From assembly GCF_021390335.1 (NCBI RefSeq), contig NZ_JAJUXK010000001.1, positions 1 to 64,000 on the forward strand: a stretch of DNA of 64,000 nucleotides. The letters run 5' to 3'. This document shows, in pieces, positions 35,017-43,111 of the stretch. A program made the translations under genes and the position numbers. The notes under the pieces are model-generated. The model did no database searches, was not told the DNA's origin, and saw only the letters and a list, made by a program, of their open reading frames with translations. The first letter of the stretch is position 1. Each line of letters opens with the position of its first letter. The stretch comes from Dyadobacter sp. CY343. Its GTDB lineage: Bacteria; Bacteroidota; Bacteroidia; Cytophagales; Spirosomataceae.

Positions 35017-36867
35017 TCAGAACAGGATGGAATATTTTACTTCTCCATTGGAAACCGGTACCAGCAATTCCTGGCGTCCGTCGATGCTTCTGATTTCGGG
35101 TTTCATGTTTTTGTCGGCCAACTGGATGTAATACGATTTGTTGTCCACCGCATACAGTACGTCTGAAAGCTTTTCGATATTCGAACCATCAGCCAGTCTC
35201 GCCACAAGTCCTTTGGCAGGATTGTTCACTCTCACGATCCGGTCAAAATATTGGTTATTTACTACCGAAACATAGTCCGTTACCGTCGAGCCAAAAGCCT
35301 GGTACTGAAATGTAGGTACATCCTGATCGTCCAATACATATCCTTTTGGACGGTAGCCGCTTCCTGTTGTGTCAGTAGCCCATTTCGTTTTTCCGGTAGC
35401 TTTACCCAGTAACATATCGTCGCCCAGCAAAGTCACGCTTCCGCGCGGACGCGAAGATCCGTCGCCGCGATCGTGCCACATCGGCGTAGCATCCAGGAAT
35501 TCGCCTCTCCAAACCTGCAGTACGGTTCCTTTGTCCATATCATAGGTATAATGCAGGTTAGTTGGGCTGCCCACTGAAACGGCATGTACTGCGCGCTGTC
35601 TTTTACCTTTATCATCTTTTCTGAAATCCATGAAACTGCGGGTAATCGTATTGGTACCAGCTGTGATCAGGATAGGGTCGGTCGCGCCGGCAGGCATTGC
35701 CGAGCTTTTGCTATGGAAAGCCATTTCGCGGAAACCTGGGCCACTTACCCAAAGTCCCAGTACCGGACGCATCCAGCCGTCTTTTTTATTATTGAATATC
35801 TCGATCGTGTGATCGCCTTCTTTCAGATTCACTGAACCTGTGCGGAATTCGTTATTGTTCTTCCACTGTGCATCGATCACGAACTTGCCGTCGATTTTCA
35901 GGTAAGAATTTCCGGAAGCCTGTAATTTGAAGTTGTATTCCCCCGCAGTAGGCGCATTGTATCTGCCTGTGTATACGTAAGAATAGTTGTTGTTTTCTTT
36001 CAAAATCTCCCAGCTCAGAGCTTCCGACTTACCTGTTTCTGCAGGCGTCATTTTGGTGAGATCTTCTGTTTCCGAAAGTGCGCCGTAGTAAGTTTTGTAG
36101 GCCAGGTCAGAAAGTGTCCCTGGTTTTTTATCAAAATTGTTGATCACTATATTCTTGATCGCCAGCGAACCGTGGTCACCCTGAATGCGGATCGGACCCA
36201 TTGCTACGTCTTCTGCTGTCAGAGATCCGCGGGTCGGGCCGCTTACTTCTACATTTTCGTGGATCGTTACACCATTTAATATGATAGAAAGGAATACTGC
36301 ATTGGAAACCTTTTTACCGTTGGCATCGAAACGCGGGGCCTGGTAGGAAATCTTGATGTTCTGCCACAAGCCAGGCGCTTTTGCTACATTAAAACGGGGC
36401 GCGTAACCTTCGTATCCTTTCTCACCTTCCGGCTTTGAATCGTTCCAGCGTTCGTAAATACCGCCGCAATCGTTGTATTTGGCGCCTTTTTTACCCCAGC
36501 TGTCGAAAAGCTGAACTTCGTAATTTCCTTGCAGGTATATACCCGAGTTGGAACCTTTGGTCAGCATGAAGTCCATTTCAATGTCGAGGTCTCCGTGCTT
36601 GAAGTTGGAGATCAGTTCGTACTGGTTGCCGTACTTTCCTTTTTCATGAATGCAGGCCAAAACACCTTTTCCGGGTGTTGTTACCAACGTGTTTTCTTTT
36701 GAGATATCCGCAGAAGCATTTCCCACGATTTTCCAGTTGTTGGATTGGGTAGTAAATGCACTGAGATTGTCAAGAGGAATAGGTTGCTGGGCATAAGCGG
36801 ATTGGGTTACAATTATCGCTATGCCGCAAACGATCAATTGTAAAAATGAACATGTGACTTTAAACAT
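35017..36867 (-). CDS. DUF1080 protein with a PA14-like domain (3-keto-glycoside hydrolase-like)
   Basis: A 616-residue exported protein with an Ala-rich signal peptide ending near YAQ. Residues 40-245 form a DUF1080 domain (3-keto-disaccharide hydrolase-like, concanavalin-type) with GSNSGIYLQGNYEVQLFDSWG. Residues 255-390 look like a PA14-type carbohydrate-binding domain (AGEYNFKLQASGNSYLKIDG and GDHTIEIFNN). The last 220 residues are an unassigned beta domain. Enzymes of the family act on 3-keto sugars. It is read with the cytochrome-propeller gene as an apparent operon, so combined oxidation and cleavage of sugars is plausible. Confidence 0.8.
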   Translation of the reverse strand: MFKVTCSFLQLIVCGIAIIVTQSAYAQQPIPLDNLSAFTTQSNNWKIVGNASADISKENTLVTTPGKGVLACIHEKGKYGNQYELISNFKHGDLDIEMDFMLTKGSNSGIYLQGNYEVQLFDSWGKKGAKYNDCGGIYERWNDSKPEGEKGYEGYAPRFNVAKAPGLWQNIKISYQAPRFDANGKKVSNAVFLSIILNGVTIHENVEVSGPTRGSLTAEDVAMGPIRIQGDHGSLAIKNIVINNFDKKPGTLSDLAYKTYYGALSETEDLTKMTPAETGKSEALSWEILKENNNYSYVYTGRYNAPTAGEYNFKLQASGNSYLKIDGKFVIDAQWKNNNEFRTGSVNLKEGDHTIEIFNNKKDGWMRPVLGLWVSGPGFREMAFHSKSSAMPAGATDPILITAGTNTITRSFMDFRKDDKGKRQRAVHAVSVGSPTNLHYTYDMDKGTVLQVWRGEFLDATPMWHDRGDGSSRPRGSVTLLGDDMLLGKATGKTKWATDTTGSGYRPKGYVLDDQDVPTFQYQAFGSTVTDYVSVVNNQYFDRIVRVNNPAKGLVARLADGSNIEKLSDVLYAVDNKSYYIQLADKNMKPEIRSIDGRQELLVPVSNGEVKYSILF

Positions 36868-36988
36868 ACTTGGGTAAGCTTGGTAGGTTTTAGATTAACA
36901 CTGGCCGTAGAACGCCGAAATGCGGTGCAAATTACGTGATAAGAATCGGGAAAATTGCATTTAATTAGATGAGAATCGCTAACCTTGC

Positions 36989-36996
36989 TACTTTTG
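36989..36996 (+). promoter_or_regulatory. Possible -7 box of the DUF1080 gene at 37062
   Basis: TACTTTTG fits TAnnTTTG and lies 65 bases before the ATG. The expected upstream TTTG was not seen at 19-21 bases. Confidence 0.35.
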
Positions 36997-37061
36997 GTAA
37001 TCGGTGCGTTCTTGCGCCTTTTCCAATCAGTTTTATCTGACTAAAACAGTTTATCTTCAAA

Positions 37062-37826
37062 ATGAAAAAATTATTTCTTACCGCGTTCAGCCTGGCTGCT
37101 GCATTTGCCGCTCACGCGCAGTTGCAACCAGCCAAACAAACTCCCGAATCAAGCGAATTGTGGAGCCCGGTACCGCGGGTAGTAACGCCCGGAAAAGCTT
37201 CTACTGCGGTTTCAGGATTTACAGCTCCTTCTGATGCAATCGTACTTTTTGACGGAAAAAACCTGGATGCGTGGGTTTCGGGAAAAGATGGGAAAGCTGC
37301 TGCGCCCTGGACAATTGCCGACGGCGCAATGACTGTTGCTCCGAAATCAGGGGATATTCAGACCAAACAGACTTTTGGCGATTACCAGCTGCACATTGAA
37401 TGGAGAACACCTGCAAAAGTGGATGGAAGCGGACAGGGACGCGGTAACAGCGGTATCTTTATGCAGGGTATTTACGAATTGCAGGTACTCGACAGCTATA
37501 ATAATGCAACCTATTCCAACGGACAGGCAGGCTCTATTTACAAGCAAACCATGCCTTTGGTAAATGCAGCAGTAGGGCCGGGCGAGTGGCAGACTTACGA
37601 CGTGGTTTACACTGCGCCGCATTTCAACAAGGACGGTCAAATGACCATTCCGCCTTACATTACCGTGATCCACAATGGTGTTCTGGTTCAAAATCATACG
37701 ATGATCCAGGGAACTACGCCTTACGTGGGCCAGCCGACGATCGAGCCGCATGGAAAAGGGCCGATCAAATTGCAGGACCACAACAATACAACGAGCTTCC
37801 GCAATATCTGGATCCGCGAATTGTAA
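37062..37826 (+). CDS. DUF1080 family protein (3-keto-disaccharide hydrolase-like)
   Basis: A 254-residue exported protein with a signal peptide ending in AHAQ, then one DUF1080 domain beginning IVLFDGKNLDAWVS. Typical blocks are GDYQLHIEWRTP, GNSGIFMQGIYELQVLDSY and the late GPIKLQDHNNTTSFRNIWIREL. The fold is that of 3-keto-disaccharide hydrolases, which cleave keto-sugars made by oxidation. It faces away from the larger DUF1080 gene at 36867 across a short spacer, so the three genes may share regulation. A GC-rich tract and a terminator follow it. Confidence 0.85.
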   Translation: MKKLFLTAFSLAAAFAAHAQLQPAKQTPESSELWSPVPRVVTPGKASTAVSGFTAPSDAIVLFDGKNLDAWVSGKDGKAAAPWTIADGAMTVAPKSGDIQTKQTFGDYQLHIEWRTPAKVDGSGQGRGNSGIFMQGIYELQVLDSYNNATYSNGQAGSIYKQTMPLVNAAVGPGEWQTYDVVYTAPHFNKDGQMTIPPYITVIHNGVLVQNHTMIQGTTPYVGQPTIEPHGKGPIKLQDHNNTTSFRNIWIREL

Positions 37827-37858
37827 GCGGCCGGCGACCGGCGCCCGGCGCCCGGAAG
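37827..37858. repeat. Short GC-rich repeat tract
   Basis: Right after the stop codon lies GCGGCCGGCGACCGGCGCC followed by another CGGCGCCC unit. It is far richer in GC than its surroundings and partly self-complementary. It may be a small repeat element or a hairpin protecting the mRNA 3' end. Confidence 0.45.
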
Positions 37859-37879
37859 GTATTCAGGTACAATAATTTT

Positions 37880-37925
37880 AAAAGGCTTAAACGGTTTACG
37901 GATCGTTTAAGCCTTTTTTGTTTTT
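37880..37925 (+). terminator. Rho-independent terminator after the DUF1080 gene
   Basis: AAAAGGCTTAAACG / CGTTTAAGCCTTTT form a 14-bp stem around a 10-base loop, followed by a long T tract. Confidence 0.9.
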
Positions 37926-37962
37926 TTATTAAATTGAAATCAATATCCATTAAAGTGCGATT

Positions 37963-38529
37963 ATGCAGGAAATTGAACCCTATTATAACTGGGAGAAACA
38001 TTATATAGCCAGTCACGATGAGCGGTCCCCATTTTACGGCCGTACCTATAATCTTGACTATTACGAAAATGCGATTTACGGCTACTATATCCACCCGCTT
38101 TGGGACGATATCGGCTCGGAGACGCTGTACGTGAAGATCATTTTTGCCGATTATTTGAAAAAGTATGTGATTGTCGAAATGTTCGGTGAATGGAATGACG
38201 CGCTCCATAATGATATTATGTTTCTAAAAAGGCAGGTGATCGATCCGCTGGTGAATGAGGGTATTAACCAGTTTATATTAATGGGTGAAAACCTGCTGGA
38301 CTTCCACGGCGGCGAGGACGATTATTATGCAGAGTGGTTTGACGATATTGAAGACGGGTGGATTGCGGCAGTCAATTTCAGGGAGCACGTGGAGGAGCAA
38401 TGGAAGAAGTTCAGGCTGGACTATTACATCAATTTCGGAGGTACCTTACAGATCGGCAACTGGCGGACGTTACAGCCCGAGCCGTTTTATGAATTGGTTA
38501 AAAAATTGATGATTAGGAGGTTAGAGTAG
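37963..38529 (+). CDS. Unknown acidic cytosolic protein
   Basis: A 188-residue protein with no signal peptide or membrane segment, rich in Tyr, Trp, Asp and Glu. It starts MQEIEPYYNWEKHYIAS. A segment with DDYYAEWFDDIEDGWI is very acidic, and GTLQIGNWRTLQPEPFYELV is near the end. I do not recognise a family; coding is supported by its length, codon use, the terminator that ends the upstream transcript and a start soon after it. Neighbours give no clear function. Confidence 0.6.
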   Translation: MQEIEPYYNWEKHYIASHDERSPFYGRTYNLDYYENAIYGYYIHPLWDDIGSETLYVKIIFADYLKKYVIVEMFGEWNDALHNDIMFLKRQVIDPLVNEGINQFILMGENLLDFHGGEDDYYAEWFDDIEDGWIAAVNFREHVEEQWKKFRLDYYINFGGTLQIGNWRTLQPEPFYELVKKLMIRRLE

Positions 38530-38621
38530 AGAAACGGTGCCGCATTTCTTGCAACGTTCCGAACTCCTTTGTAGCTTACGATTTCAAGCTAATCTACTTT
38601 TTAACCTTAACCTTGTTTCCT

Positions 38622-39281
38622 ATGGCCGAAAATGACAAACCACTTCCGGATGATGCAGCAGAATCGCTGGAAAACAAAACAGAAGAGCTGAAAGCAACAA
38701 CCGCAGAAGCCAAGGATGAAATTGTGGAGGAGGTACTGGAAATAAAGGATAATGCGAACGAAGTAGTTGCTGATGAGGCCGACGAGCTGGAAATAAAAGC
38801 AGAATCAGCGCTGGCCGACGCAGAAGACACTGCCGACGGGATTAAAACAGAAGTGTACGAAACTGCGGAAGACCTGAAAGCAGAGGCGGAATTGAAAATA
38901 GAAGAATCGAAAGAAACGGTGGCTGAATTGCAGGAAGAAGCCACGGTGGAAGTGGAGGAAGTGCAGGCCGCTGCGGAGGAAAGGGTAGAGGAGGTGAAAG
39001 GAAAAACAGGCGGATTTCTGGACGAGCTTTCGGAAAAAGTAAGTGAATGGAAAGAGGTCGCTGAGGATAAATACGAAGATTTGAAAGAAGACGCGGCCGA
39101 AGCATACGAAGACGCCAAGGAAATCGCGGCGGAAAAGCTGGCAGAAGCAAAGGTGAAGGCGGCTGAGCTGCAAGTGAAAGCGCAGGCGGAATATGAAGAA
39201 CTGAAAGAAACGGCTTCTGAAAAAGCAGTCGAAACCAAAACAAAAGCAAAAGGTTTCTGGGCCAGATTGTTTGGTGGATAA
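38622..39281 (+). CDS. Glu/Ala/Lys-rich amphipathic helical protein
   Basis: A 219-residue protein built almost wholly of Glu, Ala, Lys, Val and Asp in repeating 11-residue-like helical patterns (for example YEDLKEDAAEAYEDAKE and VKAAELQVKAQAEYEELK), with a hydrophobic aromatic end FWARLFGG. This resembles LEA-like, apolipoprotein-like or YtxH-type stress proteins. No signal peptide is present. The ATG at 38622 replaces a TTG three codons before. A possible promoter (TTTG at 38568, TACTTTTT at 38595) lies upstream with a slightly long spacer. Function is unknown; a stress or membrane-associated role is inferred from composition only. Confidence 0.72.
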   Translation: MAENDKPLPDDAAESLENKTEELKATTAEAKDEIVEEVLEIKDNANEVVADEADELEIKAESALADAEDTADGIKTEVYETAEDLKAEAELKIEESKETVAELQEEATVEVEEVQAAAEERVEEVKGKTGGFLDELSEKVSEWKEVAEDKYEDLKEDAAEAYEDAKEIAAEKLAEAKVKAAELQVKAQAEYEELKETASEKAVETKTKAKGFWARLFGG

Positions 39282-39306
39282 AGCTTATCGTTAATCTGAA
39301 TGCATT

Positions 39307-39332
39307 GCCTGATCTCACGGTCAGGCTTTTTT
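39307..39332 (+). terminator. Rho-independent terminator after the helical protein gene
   Basis: GCCTGA / TCAGGC form a 6-bp stem with an 8-base loop, followed by six T. It separates the helical-protein transcript from the MNIO locus. Confidence 0.8.
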
Positions 39333-39415
39333 ATTTAAAAATCACAGCGGTTACAACGATGTAGCGTGCATTTTGATCTAACAGATATTCCGATTCACCT
39401 TATAACGACAGATAC

Positions 39416-39568
39416 ATGAAAATCTCAAAACCAATTCTTCAGGCAGTCGCAATAGCAGTTGCGCTCAGTACCATTACCGCCTGTGCCGATATGGACATCA
39501 AGCCCGGCAAAGAAAAGAAGTCAAATGCACGAAAACTAGATCCGTGCCCAGCCTGCGGAATGGGTTAA
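39416..39568 (+). CDS. Small lipoprotein with C-terminal CPACGMG, candidate RiPP precursor
   Basis: A 50-residue peptide easily missed because of its size. Residues 1-22 form a lipoprotein signal with a lipobox ITAC, so Cys23 should be lipidated. The short mature part is Lys-rich, then ends KLDPCPACGMG with two Cys (44 and 47). It lies 13 bases upstream of an MNIO (DUF692) gene in the same direction. MNIO enzymes modify Cys-rich or Cys-ended peptides, and several known substrates carry export signals, so this is the likely substrate. Coding is also supported by the signal peptide itself. That the C-terminal Cys pair is modified is inference. Confidence 0.72.
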   Translation: MKISKPILQAVAIAVALSTITACADMDIKPGKEKKSNARKLDPCPACGMG

Positions 39569-39581
39569 TCCGCTTTATACA

Positions 39582-40709
39582 ATGTCCCGGATATTTTCTG
39601 CTATTGTCTGTAATCTGGATACTCATATCCTGCAAGCGTCTGTTCCGTTGTTTGAAATGGAAAAGGTGGAGGCGATCGAGTGGTCTTTTGATTCCCTTTT
39701 CAAAGTCGATACCATTCCCGAGTGGTTTACGGATTTGGTCAAAGAATTTAGCGACCATAACAGACTGATCGGTCACGGCGTTTACTTTTCTTTATTTTCG
39801 GGTAAATGGTCGCCCGAGCAGCAGAACTGGCTTTCACAGCTCAGAAAACTATCTGGCGAATTTCATTTCGATCACATTTCCGAGCACTTTGGTTTTATGA
39901 CCGGCAGCGACTTTCACAAAGGTGCGCCGCTGGGTATTCCTTTCAATAAATCAACACTGGCGATTGGCCGGGACAGGCTCGCAAGAATCCAGGAAGCGTG
40001 CAATTGTCCTGTCGGTCTGGAAAATCCGGCATTTTCCTATTCTTATGAAGAGGTCAAAAAGCATGGGGACTTTCTCAATCAATTAGTAGAAAGTATCAAC
40101 GGTTTCATTATCCTCGACCTGCACAACCTGTATTGCCAGTGCCACAATTTCGATATCGATTTTGAACAAATGCTGGCCTGCTATCCTTTGGAGCGGGTTC
40201 GGGAAATTCATATTTCGGGTGGAAGCTGGGAAATGGCAATAGAAGAAAGGCTGATCCGGCGGGATACCCACGACGACGCGGTTCCTGAAACGGTATTTGC
40301 ATATCTTAAAAAAGCATTGCCACGTTGCCCGAACCTGAAATTTGTGGTGATGGAACAGTTGGGCACTGCATTGGATTCAGTGGAGAAGCAACAAGCTTTT
40401 CAGCAGGATTTTTTTCAAATGGACAAGATGGTTAAGTCTTTTGAAGAAAATTCAAACTCAATCCAAACCAAACATTTTCTCCCACTCACTGCACTTACTT
40501 TACAAAGTCAGCCCGTAGAAGATCTGTTGCTGGCAGCGCAGCAAATGCAATTATCCTCTATTTTGGAAACAGCTGTAAACCTGGACCACGCCCGGAAAAT
40601 GCTGATTTCTTCTAATTTAAATAATAGCGACTGGCATATTGAACAGTGGCAGCCGCACATGCTGAAAACGGCAATTGATATTGCGCAGAAATGGAAAGAC
40701 GGATTTTAG
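39582..40709 (+). CDS. MNIO family (DUF692) oxidative enzyme with C-terminal extension
   Basis: A 375-residue protein of the multinuclear non-haem iron oxidase family (DUF692, relatives of MbnB, TglH and ChrH), which install oxidative changes, usually at Cys, in ribosomal peptides. A TIM-barrel pattern with metal-ligand candidates is clear: His65 in IGHGVYFSL, His98 and Glu101 in HISEHFGF, Glu147 in GLENPAF, Asp179 and His181 in LDLHNLY, His210 in EIHISGG, and DTHDDAVP at 228-235. Usual members have about 280 residues; here about 95 extra residues follow the barrel. The upstream gene encodes a peptide ending in CPACGMG. The reaction is not known. Confidence 0.88.
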   Translation: MSRIFSAIVCNLDTHILQASVPLFEMEKVEAIEWSFDSLFKVDTIPEWFTDLVKEFSDHNRLIGHGVYFSLFSGKWSPEQQNWLSQLRKLSGEFHFDHISEHFGFMTGSDFHKGAPLGIPFNKSTLAIGRDRLARIQEACNCPVGLENPAFSYSYEEVKKHGDFLNQLVESINGFIILDLHNLYCQCHNFDIDFEQMLACYPLERVREIHISGGSWEMAIEERLIRRDTHDDAVPETVFAYLKKALPRCPNLKFVVMEQLGTALDSVEKQQAFQQDFFQMDKMVKSFEENSNSIQTKHFLPLTALTLQSQPVEDLLLAAQQMQLSSILETAVNLDHARKMLISSNLNNSDWHIEQWQPHMLKTAIDIAQKWKDGF

Positions 40710-40797
40710 AAGTTGGTTTCTTATCTTGATGGCACAATTTTGTAACCTGATCAAGCAGAAGCTCAGGCTTCTCGTTTCTCAACCAAAACTCCTTCTG

Positions 40798-42444
40798 ATG
40801 TCACAGTCCACATTTTCACTTCCTTACAAGCATCCATTTACTCCCGACCCCAAGTACAAAAAATCAGTAGCCTATTTTTCAATGGAATTCGCCGTCGACC
40901 AGGCGCTGAAAATATATTCCGGCGGACTCGGTTTTCTCGCCGGTTCTCACATGCGGAGCGTTTATGCATTAAAGCAAAACTTGATCGGTATCGGAATGCT
41001 TTGGAAACACGGATACTATGACCAGGGAAGGAAAAAGGATGGTAGTATGCAGCCGGAGTTTCGCGAAAAAATGTATTCTTTTTTGACCGACACCAATATC
41101 CGTTTTCAGATTCCTATTCTAGAAAAACAGGTTTGGGTAGCAGCCTATTACCTCGATCCGGAAGTATTCACGTCGGCCCCGCTTTTCCTGCTCACAACGG
41201 ATACAGATGGAAATGACGAAGATACGCGGGCAATCTGCTATTCATTATATGATGCGGATGTTACCCTAAAAGTAGCCCAATGCATGGTGTTGGGCATAGG
41301 CGGCGCGAAGCTTCTGGAACAACTGGACTACGAGCCGGAAGTGTATCATTTTAACGAGGCGCACGCTGTTTCAGCGATTTTTAGTTTATATAAAAAACAC
41401 AAAACAGTAGCCGAGGTGAAAAAGCGCGTGGTGTTCACTACACATACGCCGGAAGAGGCAGGGAACGAAAAACATGAGATACACTTTCTGGAAAAGTTGG
41501 GTTTCTTCTCAGGTTTAGATATTGAAACTGTGCGTAAAATAAGCGGTGTTAAGGAGAATATCTTTAATCACTCTCTGGCTGCATTAAGTTTGAGCCGCAA
41601 GGCAAACGGCGTTTCCAAGTTGCACGGAGAAGTGTCCCGGGATATGTGGAAAGCACATCCGAAAATTGCGCCGATCGATCATATTACGAACGCGCAGAAT
41701 AATACCTATTGGGTTGATAAAGAGCTGGAAGAAGCGCGGATTAACAAAGATCTTGATAAAATTGCCGCACGTAAAAAAGAGTTGAAAGCTGTATTGTTTA
41801 AAACAGTTGCCGATCAATGCGGGAAAATATTCGATCCAAATGTACTGACTATCGTGTGGGCGAGACGTTTTGCAGCCTATAAAAGGCCGGATATGCTGGC
41901 CTGGGACGTAAACCGGTTTACTAAAATGATGCAAAATGCGCAGCAGCCGGTGCAGGTAATCTGGGCCGGGAAACCTTATCCGAAAGATGAAGGTGCTGTG
42001 AATACGTTCAACAAATTGTTCTACATGAGCCACCATTTCCCGAATATGGCTGTACTGACGGGCTACGAGCTCGCTTTGTCAAAATTGCTGAAAGATGGTT
42101 CGGACGTGTGGCTGAACAACCCGGTCGTAACCCGCGAAGCTTCGGGTACCAGCGGCATGACAGCCGCCATGAATGCCTCTTTGAACTTATCGACTTACGA
42201 CGGCTGGATCTGCGAATTTTCAAAGGACGGCGAAAACTCATTCCTTCTTCCAGTTGCAAAAGGCGAAGATATTAACAAACAGGATTGTGATAATCTGCTG
42301 GAAAAACTGGAACGCGAGGTGATACCAACCTATTATAACAACCAGGCTAAATGGCGGCAAATGGTACTGAACAGCATGAACGACGTTAACGTCGAGTTTA
42401 ACTCCGACCGTATGGCGCGGGAATATTATGAAAAGTTGTACTAA
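40798..42444 (+). CDS. GT35 alpha-glucan phosphorylase homologue lacking the PLP lysine
   Basis: A 548-residue protein of the short alpha-glucan phosphorylase family (GT35). Blocks include the N-terminal SVAYFSMEFAVDQALKIYSGGLG, the GIGGAKLL segment, VYHFNEAHA, FTTHTPEEAGNE and the phosphate-region motif RRFAAYKRPD. The usual PLP-binding block is EASGTSGMTAAMN: Thr stands at 42160-42162 where known phosphorylases have the Schiff-base Lys. The enzyme may therefore have lost phosphorolysis or use another chemistry. The ATG at 40798 fits the family N-terminus; an ATG at 40732 is also possible. The longest frame overlaps the MNIO gene. Glycogen-related role is inferred. Confidence 0.82.
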   Translation: MSQSTFSLPYKHPFTPDPKYKKSVAYFSMEFAVDQALKIYSGGLGFLAGSHMRSVYALKQNLIGIGMLWKHGYYDQGRKKDGSMQPEFREKMYSFLTDTNIRFQIPILEKQVWVAAYYLDPEVFTSAPLFLLTTDTDGNDEDTRAICYSLYDADVTLKVAQCMVLGIGGAKLLEQLDYEPEVYHFNEAHAVSAIFSLYKKHKTVAEVKKRVVFTTHTPEEAGNEKHEIHFLEKLGFFSGLDIETVRKISGVKENIFNHSLAALSLSRKANGVSKLHGEVSRDMWKAHPKIAPIDHITNAQNNTYWVDKELEEARINKDLDKIAARKKELKAVLFKTVADQCGKIFDPNVLTIVWARRFAAYKRPDMLAWDVNRFTKMMQNAQQPVQVIWAGKPYPKDEGAVNTFNKLFYMSHHFPNMAVLTGYELALSKLLKDGSDVWLNNPVVTREASGTSGMTAAMNASLNLSTYDGWICEFSKDGENSFLLPVAKGEDINKQDCDNLLEKLEREVIPTYYNNQAKWRQMVLNSMNDVNVEFNSDRMAREYYEKLY

Positions 42445-42523
42445 GCCGCAGGATAACTGATGGAGATAGTGTGAGGTAAAATTTGTAAATTGTTTGAAAG
42501 AGAACTTCCAAAATGATGTAGAG

Positions 42524-43111
42524 ATGAATATGCCAGTTCAGTTCAAAGTGGGGGATTTGATAAGTGAGGATGGATTTTTCGAATTCTGTCAGATGAACGA
42601 CGACGCGCTTGACTTTGAGCGTGATAAAAATGGAAATATCATCACTATGTCGCCATCTGGAAGCTTAACTGGCAATTTTGTGTCAAATATTCTGATCTAT
42701 TTTGGCAGCTGGTTGCTGCGAGAAAAGATTCCGGGAAAAGTGTTTGATTCCTCAACTGGTTTTACTTTACCAAATAGTGCGGTTAGAGCACCGGATATTG
42801 CCTGGATCAAGCTGGACAGATGGGCCGTTCTGCCTGAGGACGACAAAGAGAAGTTTGCGCATATTTGCCCGGATTTTGTGATTGAAGTCCGTTCCAAATC
42901 TGACAGCGTGGCATATCTTAAAAACAAAATGCAGGAGTATCTCGAAAACGGTTGTGAATTGGGCTGGCTGATTGACAGGTTTGAACAGCGGGTCTACATT
43001 TATCAGCCAAATCAATCCGTTATTGAGCATCGCCATTTCAATTTCCAACTTTCCGGAAAACCCTTATTTCCTGGGTTTGAAATTAATCTGAGTAAACTAG
43101 AAAATTCCTGA
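42524..43111 (+). CDS. Uma2-family PD-(D/E)XK nuclease-fold protein
   Basis: A 195-residue protein of the Uma2 (DUF820) family, which adopts a restriction-endonuclease-like fold. The expected core is VRAPDIAWIKLDRW, then CPDFVIEVRSKSD, with acidic residues and a Lys positioned as in a PD-(D/E)XK site, followed by KMQEYLENGCELGWLID. Uma2 proteins are common as single genes in many bacteria, and their biological role is unclear; no toxin or mobile partner is adjacent. The ATG at 42524 is chosen over a TTG ten codons upstream. Confidence 0.82.
   Translation: MNMPVQFKVGDLISEDGFFEFCQMNDDALDFERDKNGNIITMSPSGSLTGNFVSNILIYFGSWLLREKIPGKVFDSSTGFTLPNSAVRAPDIAWIKLDRWAVLPEDDKEKFAHICPDFVIEVRSKSDSVAYLKNKMQEYLENGCELGWLIDRFEQRVYIYQPNQSVIEHRHFNFQLSGKPLFPGFEINLSKLENS

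Noticed and set aside
38594..39238. Long Ser/Ala-rich frame opposite the Glu-rich helical gene
   Set aside because: It is the reverse reading of GAA/GCA/AAA repeats; the sense frame has a start, normal ending and terminator.
42524..43111. Uma2 gene as an insertion-element marker
   Set aside because: No inverted repeats, transposase or target duplication were seen nearby.
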